A stretch of 64,000 nt of DNA from contig OZ020265.1 of assembly GCA_963971285.1 (NCBI GenBank), positions 5,310,270 to 5,374,269 on the forward strand, in the 5' to 3' direction. Below are positions 37,001 to 49,000 of the stretch, one piece after another. The DNA is from Astropecten irregularis. Its lineage: Eukaryota > Echinodermata > Asteroidea > Paxillosida > Astropectinidae. The notes beneath the pieces are model-generated. The model searched no databases and was not told where the DNA came from. It was given only the letters and a program-made list of their open reading frames with translations. Both the position numbers and the translations under genes were made by a program. How positions within the stretch are numbered: position 1 is the stretch's first letter; every line of letters starts with the position of its first letter.

Positions 37001-40000
37001 CATTTGCAAAACTCAACGGCCCCTCACCTCACCGCACTATTCAGGAACCCTTTCCCAGGTCCCAGCATAGGCCATCACTGATCATCACAGACAACCCAAT
37101 TGAACCAATACCTACCAAACCTGTGAAGAGGTGGAACTTCCTCAAGGTTAGATGGAACCAGTTCACAAACCTGGTGGACTCAGGAACAGATATTAAACCT
37201 TCCCTCTCCATCCTCCTCCAACCCCGACCTTGCCTACTCTGCCTTCTGCAAACTCACCATCAGGGCAGCAAGAAGGCCATCCCTCGCGGCTTCCGCCGGC
37301 GGTACATACCCAACTGGGATGAGGAGTGCGACACACACTACAATGAATACCTGCATGCTGAACCCGGCGAAGAGGCAGCCTCAAAAGCATCAGACCTGAC
37401 AGAGTGCCTTGACAAAAAGCGCAGAGAGCGATGGGAGGAAACAGTCCAAGGCATCGACTTCGGCCACTCCAGCAGGGATGGCCTGGAAGACCTTCAACCG
37501 CCTCACAGGCAGAAGCTCCAGACCAACATAATGCCCTGTATCAGCCAACTCAATCGCTGAACAACTTCTCGCGAATGGCCGATTCACGGACACTGCAAAA
37601 GGCCACACCCGTTCCGTCAAGCAGGAAACCACAAACCTCTGGCAAGCCCCAGGAGCAGATGGCCACATGACAACACCATTCACATCTGAGGAGCTCTCCA
37701 CTGCCATCGGACAACTGAAGAGCGGGAAAGCCCAAGGGCCAGACAACATCCCACCAAAATTCTTGCTACACTGTGGCCAAAAATGTCAGAACTGGCTCAA
37801 GGAGTTCTACTCTTCCTGCCTCAACAGGCTAGCAATACCCAAGATCTGGCGAAGGGCCACAATCATTGCCCTACCCATACCCAACAAACCAACAGACAAC
37901 CACAAGAATTACCGCCCAATCTCACTTCTCTGCGTTCCATTCAAGATCCTGGAGCGACTCCTCCTGGCCCGCCTGGACCCCACCATAGACCCCCAACTAC
38001 CCGACCAACAAGCAGGATTCCGCCGCGGACGCAGCACCGTCCACCAAATCGTAAAGCTGACGAACGACATCGAACTACTATACTATGTCGGGAACGCCAG
38101 AAAGGCGTCACGAGCCAAACAACGAATCATCTCCCTCCATACATCCCGATCCAGCATGCAGGAGCGCAGCTCTTCGGCACTGGTGAGGCCCGTATCTTTC
38201 TTGAGCTGGTCCACGAAGGTGAGATGCCTCCTTCCCCGAGTGGTATAGCCTTGCTTTGGCTCCCACAAGATGGTCGTGCAGGCAGACAGCTCAGGATGCC
38301 GGACACAGTGTCCAGCTAGCTTCAGTCGCCGCTCTCGGATCTTTTCTGATACTCTTGGCATTCCTGCATAGAGATCTATGTTCTTCATGTGGCTAAGCCA
38401 TGACACATCTTGGGCTGTCCGCAGCATACGGGTGTAGCAGCCATCCAGGGACTTCTCCATCTTGGAAGTGAGGGTCCAACTCTCTGCTCCGTACAGTAGT
38501 ACCGACTCAACCGTTGACACGAATAGTGACCTCTTGAGCGTGTTGCTGAGGGCAGACGTCCAAACCTTCTTCATTTTGTGAAGTACGGACCACGCCTGTC
38601 CCCGTCTGGTTCTGAGGTCCTTCTCGCTGGAGTCCATGTGGGCACCAAGGTACTTGAAATCACCCACTACCTTGAGCAGCTTGTTTTCTCTCGTGTGGAC
38701 AATTGAGCAGTCAGTGTTGTATGCGAGAACATTCGTCTCCCTAGAGTTGAGATGGAGACCGATCTTAAGACACTCGTCTTCTACTACCAATAGGAGGGCA
38801 CGTGCTTGCTCCACTGTGTCAGAGACCAGCACGATGTCGTCGGCAAATCCCAGGTCAGTGATAACCACAGGTACTCGTCGGCTCCTACGTGGATCCAGGG
38901 TGAAGCCAAGCTCTTCCTCGCGACCGTCAATGGCCTTCCTCAGCGCGTAGTCTAGAACCACGATTTAAGAGGAATGGAGAAAGAGTGTCACCTTGCAGCA
39001 CTCCTGCTGAGATGTCGAACAGCTCTGTGACCCCGTCGGGCGTGATAACCCTTGCCCGGGTGTTTGCGTAGGATGCTGAGATTGCCTGTACCAGCTTTTC
39101 TGGCATTCCGTACGCCCTGAGGATGCTCATCATCTTGCCCGGATGGATAGAGTCGAAGGCCTTTCGGAAGTCAATAAAGGTGAGGACTGCTGGAAGATGT
39201 TTGCTCTTAACACCTTCAATGATCCTCCGCAGAGCTATGATCTGGCTCACCGTTGATCTCTTCTGGCGAAACCCGTTCTGCGTAGGTCTTAGGAGTGGGT
39301 CGAGCGCAGGCCGAATCCGGTTGAGCAACATCCGGTTGAAGGTTTTTGCAGTGATAGAGCTGAGACTGATTCCACGGTAGTTGTCAGTAATTGTGAGATC
39401 GCCCGTCTTTGGTACTGGGATGATGTTGAGAATGTCCCATTGCTCCGGTAGTTCCCCCTTCTCATATGCGTTGTTTATGAAGTCTAGTACTAGATCATCT
39501 ATGGGAATGTATTTCAGAACCTCCGGGACAACACCATCTACTCCACAGCTCTTTCCACCTTTGAGCATCCCCTTCGTCCTAACGTACTCCTCCTGTGTGA
39601 AGGGACCGTCATCGATGTCCAGATCCTCAAAAACTTGTTCCACCTCTGCCTGGTCATCAAGCACCACCGGTTCAGCCCCGAGAAGTTTCTTGAAGTGGTT
39701 GAACCATGCCTCAACTCGTTTCTCGCTGGACTCACCCTTGACTTGAGAGGGATTGGAGGGCTTCCTGCCAGTGATCTCATTTATAAGCTTCCAGCTCATA
39801 CTATGCTTCTGGTTTATCTGAGCTTTTTCCACTTGTCTGATTTTCTTGGCCAGCTCCTCTTCCTCTACCAGGACGACATCGAAGACAGCTTCGAAAATCG
39901 TCACAAAGCGGGCGTTGTTCTGGTAGACCTCACCGCGGCTTATGACACCGTCTGGCACCAGGGCCTTACCTTGAAGCTCCTCCGGAGTGTTCCAGACCGC

Positions 40001-43000
40001 CACCTTGTACGGTTCATATGTACTATCCTCTCCAACCGCAGCTTTATACTGAAGACAAGCGATTGGCAGGCCAGCCGCCCTCGGCGCCTCAAAAATGGAG
40101 TCCCCCAAGGATCAGTATTGGCCCAATTGCTTTTCAACCTGTACATCAGCGATCTGCCCTCCACAACATCAAGGCAGTACGGATACGCAGACGACCTCGC
40201 CCTCTTACACTCAGACAGATACTGGACAACAGTAGAGGAGACCCTTACCTCAGACATGTCACAAATAGCAGGGTACCTGAAAACGTGGAGACTGAAACTA
40301 AGTGTTGCAAAAACAACCTCCACAGCGTTCCATCTCAATACCAAGGAGGCCCGCCGCCAACTCACAGTCAACGTCAACGGGTCACCCCTGCCGCACAACC
40401 CTACTCCCACATACCTCGGAGTGAAACTGGATAGGCAGCTGACGTACAAACAACACCTTGAAGCGTTGCGCGCCAAAGTCTCCTCCAGGAATAACCTCCT
40501 ACGCCGACTAGTAGGCTCGTCTTTGGGAACAACCGCTTCCACCTTAAGAACCGGCGCCCTCGCCCTTGTGTACAGTGCGGCAGAATATGCCTCTCCAGCA
40601 TGGAGTCGCAGTGCACATGTCAGGAAACTCGACACCACCCTCAACGAGACCATGAGGATTGTCACCGGCTGCCTGAAACCCACCCCAACGGAGCTCCTCC
40701 CGGTACTATCTGGCATCGCACCAGCCGCCCTACGCAGGGAAAACCACACACACAGACTTGTGAGTAAGGCCTCGCAGGATCCAACACATCTCTTGCACAA
40801 GCTTGTTGCAGACTCCCAAGACCTTGGTCGCCAACGCCTACCTTCCTGGCGCCCGTTCTCCCGCCACCCAGCAACTCTTGGTGGACCCCAACACACTTGA
40901 AGCATGGAGATCCAGCTGGCAGGAGACCCCCGACCCCTCAACTTTCAGTCGACCCAAACACAAGCCTACCACCGGGCGCTGACCTTCCTCGGAAGAACTG
41001 TTCAACACTAAACCGGATACGGACGGGTGTTGGCCGATTCAACGCCAACATGCACCGCTGGGGTCTGCGCCCATCAGCAGCCTGCCCATGCGGAAGCCGA
41101 GGAACAGACCGCCCACCACATCATCCACGAGTGCCCCATCTTCCCCCCACCCAATGACCTGGACCTCGATAATCTCAGGCCTGAAACAGTGAGCTGGCTG
41201 CAGCGGCTGAGCGACATTGCCTAGCTGCCTCATACGAAAGAAGAAGAAGATACATATTAAATTTGTTGCATATACATCGCTTACTTGACTTTATGTCTTT
41301 ATTGCACAGGCCAATGACTTTCAAGATTGCAGTACAAAAGAAGGCTATCCGATATGGGCATAGATCACCGGGGAGGGAGGGGGGGGGGGGGTAGGGGGTT
41401 GTGGTTGGTTGGTCCCCCACTACCAATTCATTTTTTGTTTATGTCTGTTTGTTTTTATTGGTTCACAAACGTATATGGAAGTACGAGACACCTTCAGGAC
41501 TACCGCCAGGTTTGAGGACTTGTCTACACTGTTCTCCACATTCTCCTGTCTTGTGTCATCTACCACAAAGGTGGGATATGTATTCGAGAAGTGGCATTTA
41601 AGGTAAGTGTACGATCAAAAAAGAAGGTAGGTTTGCTTTAAGTGGACTAACACCAATAATTCAACATGCGTGCGTGGATAAATCGAACCAATATCACCCG
41701 TAAATTTGAAAATGTTGCCCCTTTTCCAAGTGAATCGAGGAAAAAAAAACGTCCCTCGCGTATACATGAGATCCTCCATAACGTATTAACATGCAGTCAT
41801 ATGTTTTAATGTGTTTTCACCTGTTTCACAGTTGGTCCCTGTGTAGCCAGCAGTACAAGTACAAGTGTAGCCGACAGCAGTAGTGTCATCTAATACACAG
41901 GCTCCTCCGTTCAAACAAGGATTGTCATTGCAAGGATCTGTGAAGAGAAACAGAAACAAATCACGAGATCTTTCTCTTCTCACTGGACTTGCTGTTAATA
42001 TTCAGTCTTTCATTAATATGTATCTGCACTTGCATGTTAATGTCTTTTAGGCTTGTCAAGTAGCATTTTAGAAAGATCCTGCTGGAATCGGAATGTTAAG
42101 CTCTCCAACAAGCATTTTGCCGATTTCAAAAGGATAAAGTTGGCAAACAAAACCTATTCCCATCACCTGGATAAACACAATGATGCCTAGAGAAAGCGAG
42201 ATATCATGAAATCTTTCTCTTCTCCATGGATATGCTTCTTCATTGTTTGGATCCTGTCTTCCATTAATGTGCACTTGTATGTTCTTGTCCGCTTGTCATG
42301 TAGCATTCAAGAAAGATCCCGTTTGGATCAATGTGCCAGTCTCTCCTGTAAGAATTCTGAATATTTGTAAACGATCATAGAGATGGCAAACAAAACATAT
42401 ATGGGCAACAAAAACACAATGATGTATATTCAACTTGTTGCATATGCATATCAAATAAATACATGAATGTATTATGCTCAGTGGGCCACGAGCTCTATTC
42501 ACCTACATGTATCTCTCGAATCCGTGCCCAGGGTCTTCTTTTTGGAGGTACAATGGTCATTTATGTATTGCTAAATGCAGTTTCAAAGTACATCCGTCTA
42601 ATTTTTGGTGTACCACCCCGTGTGATCTGTTGCTACTGACCCAAAGCGCGCATCCATCCTCCGAAAATATTTACACCTAGGCTTATGTTTTTATATGTAT
42701 TCACCTGTTCCACAGTTGGTCCCTGTGTAGCCAGCAGTACAACTACAAGTATAGCCGTCAGTACTAACGCCATCTGATACTAATACACAGGCTCCTTCAT
42801 TCAAACAAGGATTAACATTGCAAGGATCTGTAAAGGATAACAGAAACAGAAATGGAATCTTTCTCTTCTCATTGGACCTGCTGCTAGTATCTATTCTTGC
42901 AATAATATGTATCTGCAGTTGCATGTTTAGAGCTTGCCGGCTTGTCAAATAAAATTTCAGAAACTTAAGATCAAGCTGGGATCAGAATGCTAGGCTACCC

Positions 43001-46000
43001 TACAAGCATTTTGCAGATTTCAAAAGGATAGAGATGGGAAACAAACAATATTTCCTTCAACATGAGAATCACTATAATGTATTTTCAGCTTGTTTCATTT
43101 GCATTATGAATAAACACATTGGCCTAAATGTAATTATAAAGCTCAGTGGGTCATTATATTCAGCGACAATTTTATCTCGTGTCTATCCGTGCATAGAGTG
43201 TCCCATTTTGTGGATACAATGGCTTGCTTACATGTTATGGCAGGTTCTAAGTGCATTCGTCAAAATATTTCAAATTATTAGTGTTTTTCGCTATGTAATC
43301 TGTTGCTATTGACCTAAAACAACTATCTCAAGAACGTATTTACACGTAGTCTCGTGTTTTGATGTGTAATCACCTGTTGTACAGTTGGTGCCTGTGTAAC
43401 CAGCAGTACAATCGCAAGTGTAGCCGCCAGCCGCCAAGTTGTCTGAATTACAGGCTCCTCCGTTCGAACAAGGATCGTCATCGCACGGAGCTGTGAAGAG
43501 AAACAAAAACAAAGCATGATATCTATCTATTCTCATTGGACATGGCTGTTCGTATCCAGTCTTGCATTGATATGTATGTGCCCTTGAATGTTAATAGCCT
43601 TTCTGCTTGCCAAGTAACATTTGAGAAAGACCCTGCTGGAGTCGAAATGTCAGGCTCTTCTACAAGCATTTTGCAGATTTCGAAAGGATAAAGTTGGCAA
43701 ACAAAACTTATTGCCATCAACAGGACAAACACTATAATTCATATTCAGTTTGTTTCATATTCACTATGAATAAACATAATTTTATACATGTATTTATAAT
43801 GCTCTTTGGATCATGACCTCGATTCACCTACATGAATCTCCTGCATCCGTGCCTAGAACCTCCCTTTTGGGAGTTAAAATTGCCCTTTATGTACTGCAAA
43901 GGGCACATTTAAATTGCATTTGTCTAGATATTTCCAATTAATGGTGTTTCACCCTGTGAAACTTGCTTCTGCTGGCCATGCACATAACTTACGATCATGT
44001 ACTCATGTGTTTTGTTATGTATTTACTTATTTCACAGTTGGTTCCTTGGTGATAATCGCTGATACAATTACACTGGAAGCCGGGAAAGGTATTCCCATTT
44101 AATACACACTTTCCTCCGTTCTTACAAGGATCTCTATCGCACGGAGCTGTGAAGAGAAACAAAAACAAAGCATGATATCTATATATTCTCATTGGACATG
44201 GCTGTTCGTATCCAGTCTTGCATTAGTATGTATCTGCACTTGCATGTCAATATCATTTCGGCTTGTCAAGTAGCATTTTAGAAAGATCAAGCTGGAAGCG
44301 GAATGTTAGGCTCTTCTACAAGCATTTTGCAGAATTCGAAAGGATAAAGTTGGCAAACAAAACTTATTGCCATCAACAAGACAAACACTATAATGCATAT
44401 TCAGTTTGTTTCATATTCACTATGAATAAACATATACATGTATTTATAATGCTCTTTTGATCATGACCTCGATTCACCTACATGAATCTCCTGCATCCGT
44501 GCCTAGAACCTCCCTTTTGGGAGTTAAAATTGCCCTTTATGTACTGCAAAGGGCACATTTAAATTGCATTTGTCTAGATATTTCCAATTAATGGTGTTTC
44601 ACCCCGTGAAACTTGCTTCTGCTGGCCATGCACAGAACTTACGATCATGTACTCATGTGTTTTGTTATGTATTTACTTATTTCACAGTTGGTCCCTGTGT
44701 AATGAACGGTGGTACAATTACACTTGTAGCCGGTAGCAGAATTGACATCTAATACACAGGTTCCTCCGTACAAACAAGAAATGTCATTGCAAGGATCTGT
44801 GAAGAGAAACAGAAACAAATCACGAGATATTTCTCTTCTCACTGGACATGCTGTTAATATCCAGTCTTGGATTAATATGTGTCTGCGCTTGCATGTTAAT
44901 AGCTATTCGGCTTTTCAAGTAGCATTTGTAGAAAGGGCCTGCTGGAGTCGGAATTCAAGGCTCACCTTATACAAACATTTTGCAGATTTCAAAAGGATCA
45001 AGTTGCCAAACAAAACCTATTGCCATCAACAGGAGAAACACAATGATGCATATTAAGTTTGTTTTAAGTTTGTTTCATATGTACTATGATTAAACATACA
45101 TAAGTAATTATATGCTTTGTGGGTCATGACCTCGATTCACCTACATAATTACATTCCTGGAATGCGTGCCTGGAGTCTCACAATTGTGCGGTACCTTGGC
45201 CCTTTACTTACTGTAAATGGCAGTTTCAACGTACACCCATCTGTATATTTTCAATTTGCTTCTGCTTACCTTAAACAAACATTCACAGAACGTATTTTCA
45301 TGTAGTCGTGAGTTTTAATATGTGTTCCCCTATTTCACAGTTGATCCCTGGCAGTTTCAAAGTGCTTACATCTAGATATTTCCAATTATGGTTGTGTCAG
45401 CCAATGAGATTTGTTTTTGCTGACCCAAAGCAAACATCCTCGGAACGTATTTTCTTGGACGCTTGTGTTTTTCTATTTTATTCACCTGTTCCACAGTTGG
45501 TCCCTGTGTAGCCAGCAGTACAATTACAAGTGTATCCGGCAGTAGAAGTGGCATCTTATTATTATTCAGTTTGTTTCATATTCACTATGAATAAACATAT
45601 ACATGTATTTATAATGCTCTTTGGATCATGACCTCGATTCACCTACATGAGTCTCCTGCATCCGTGCCTAGAACCTCCCTTTTGGGAGGTAAAATTGCCC
45701 TTTATGTACTGCAAAGGGCACATTTAAATTGCATTTGTCTAGATATTTCCAATTAATGGTGTTTCACCCCGTGAAACTTGCTTCTGCTGGCCATGCACAG
45801 AACTTACGATCATGTACTCATGTGTTTTGTTATGTATTTACTTATTTCACAGTTGGTCCCTGTGTAATGAACGGTGATACAATTACACTTGTAGCCGGTA
45901 GCAGAATTGACGTCTAATTCACACTCTCCTCCGTACAAACGTATCCTCCATAACGTATTAACATGCAGTCATATGTTTTAATGTGTTTTCACCTGTTTCA

Positions 46001-49000
46001 CAGTTGGTCCCTGTGTAGCCAGCAGTACAAGTACAAGTGTAGCCGACAGCAGTAGTGTCATCTAATACACAGGCTCCTCCGTTCAAACAAGGATTGTCAT
46101 TGCAAGGATCTGTGAAGAGAAACAGAAACAAATCATGAGATCTTTCTCTTCTCACTGGACATGCTGTTCGAATCTAATGTTGCATTGATATGTATCTGCA
46201 CTTTCATATTAATATATTTTCGGCTTGTCAAGTAGCATTTTAGAAAGATCCTGCTGGTATCGGAACGCCAGGCTCTCCATTCAAATTGATAAAGATCAAA
46301 CAAAAGCTATTGCCATCAACATGAGAAACACAATGATGCATATTAAGTTTGTTTCATTTGCAGTATGAATACACATATGAGCATTTTCACTGTAACACCC
46401 GTTACATTTAATGGGTACGCTCCTTTATTTTCCATCCTCTGGTTATAAGAGTAACTTGAATTTTGTGTTCATCTTTTGTATTTTAATACTTTTTAATGCA
46501 TGATGAAGTGCTACGATTATTCATTATTTTTCCTGAAGAATCCCTTCGATTCCAAAGCATAATTGAGCCAACTTAAGATCCAAAACTTACAGAATCTCCT
46601 CAAATGTTGAAGCACAGAAAGCCCAGCCTATGATAACTTGTCATACTTACACAATATATTATCTGCACTATACGGCCACTACCGACATAGATACACATCT
46701 AGAAAATACTTGATTTTGGTGATTTTAGAATGCTATTTGCTATTTCAATTCAGATTCACTGCATAGACGGGCTGAAGCTGAATCAATATTTTGTTTTCTC
46801 AGTCTTTTTTATGTCACGTATTCACCTAATTCACAGTTATCCCCTGAATAACCAGCAGGACAATCACAGCTGTACATAGTAGTATCCGAGGTATTTACTG
46901 TACACGTTCCTCCATGCAAACACGGGATGGTAGTAGTACAGACGTCTGCGAATTGAATCAGGAACAGAAAATTATTAGATCATTATCATTTATATTTTCT
47001 TTGATACAAGGTAATTGAATATTGAATTTATTACACAAACGTGGCCACGTATACAATCAAAGAGGAAAATCAAAAGAGTACGCATCAGGAAACAAACTTA
47101 AATTGAAATCCCCTACAAAAGAAAAACGACTAACCGTAAGCCACTACTTTTAAACAGAAACTTCAATCCATTTGAAGGCTGAGCAAACATACTTTTGTAT
47201 TTCTTTCTCAATTGTGGTACATGTATGTCTTATACAGTATAATGCAGAAACATTATTTAAGTCATTCAGAACATCAACTCAAATTACCTGCACCCACTCG
47301 TGTATCTTCACTCGCATTATTTTCCCCACTTATCATCTAGCATTTTTAAGAAAGATCGTGCTTTAGGAACAAAACGTCAGACCGAGCTCACGTAAAGCAC
47401 TTCGTAGATTTCAGAAGAATCGGGGTGGCCAACAAAACAAGTGATCAACAGAAGAAACACGATAATTCACATTATGTTTATTACATCTGTGTCATACCAC
47501 CAATAGAGGCGCTCTATTATCTTCCAGAATGGCTGATTAAACTGAGTCATAAAAGCAGACGTAGCTCTCCGTGTACCTTGTATATCTAGGCTACCTACGA
47601 ACATGGTGGCAGCGGTAAATTAGTTGAATTACTACAAGCAAACACCGCTGCACAGTAGCTGAACACTTTCGAGCGATTCTGGTGTGAACTGGAGTCGGTA
47701 AACCGAAAGTTTTGAGGCCGTTTTCTATGCACGAAAATCACGTGGATTGCCCAGGAGTCCCATTGACTGTACGTGTACACTGTGACTGTATACCTCCGTG
47801 CACACAACGACACCGTGGCGACCAGACTTGCCGTGCCACTCGTGTAAGCTGTTTTTGTCCTATACATAACCTGGTGTATTATAGTTCAACCACCATGGCG
47901 GAGAACACTAGCCTTAATCCCAGGATGAACTGGAAAAATCATGATCAGTCGAATGCCATCCTCATCTTCAAACAACAATGTGCACTGTACTTCTCGGTGA
48001 AAGACACACCAGTGGCCAAACAGGTAGATCATATTCTACTCTTCATGGGTGCACAAGGGCTCCGCATATACAATTCATGGAGTCTGCCCGAGGATGAGCA
48101 GAAAAACCCTGATGTTGTGTGGGAGAAGTTCATGCAACAAATACAGCCGAAAGAGAAGTTCCGAGTGGCCAGGCTGTACCTACAGAAGTTCGCACAGAGA
48201 GACAGTGAGACAGTCGATGAATTCCTGTCCCGACTCAAACTACATGCCAAGACATGCGACTTCAAAGATGACCATGAGCTCGAAGACAGAGTGATCGAGG
48301 AATTCGTCGCAGGCGTCAGGTACACAGAGCTGCAGAAAGAGCTTCTTGCTAAAGACAAGAACCTCACTCTCCATCAAACACTCGAGTTGGGCCGTACCCA
48401 TGAAACCTCCATCAACCACAAGCGCCAATTAGCCCAAGTCCAACCGAGAGACCTTGCCGTTGATGCTGTCCGTACCGGCAGAAAATGTCGCAACTGTGGA
48501 GGTTCTCACCCCTTCCGACCGAAAGACCGCTGTCCTGCATATAACGCCACATGCCACAAACGTGGCAAGCTGAATCACTGACGAAACGTGTGCCGTTCCG
48601 GTTCGACTAACCAGAGCCAGCAACCCCGTTCCAGATCCAAGTCACGGGACAAGTCCGATAAGCGTCGTCAACATCGATCCAGATCCAGAGGAGGGGCAGC
48701 AAACCAGCGTGATGTTGACTCAATCTCACAGTCAACCCAAAACACCAACCTCGAGGACGAGTTCGACCGTGCAACAGCAATGCCACGAACCTCGATCCTA
48801 CGTGGTTCAAACTCCCAAAGGAAGCACCCTACGTCGCAATCGCAGACACATTCGCGACCTGGAACAGTCAAAAAAAGGGTAACCTTCAACCTTGACTCAC
48901 CACAACTTACGCAGCGAGGTCCAGCTACAGTACTCCAACTCCAAATGCCCAGATGACCGCACCTACTGACAACAACTCCGGAGCCAATCAACAGCAACAA

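Larger units (their letters stand above)
34721..38902. repeat. Tandem segmental duplication, right copy
   Basis: About 4.18 kb holding EGF exons X, T and N, LINE1 (5' part) and LINE2 (3' part). It retains the two exons deleted from the left copy. It lacks about 30 bases of LINE1 near 36575. Confidence 0.9.
36279..41248 (+). mobile_element. LINE1 right copy, full length with nested LINE2
   Basis: Bounded by a 14-base target duplication gatacatattaaat (36265-36278 and 41249-41262) and ending in a gaa-rich tail. It encodes APE endonuclease and RT in what was one ORF, about 3.2 kb without the nested insert. It sits in the intron between the N-type exon at 35876 and the D-type exon at 41821, antisense to the host gene. 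Confidence 0.92.
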
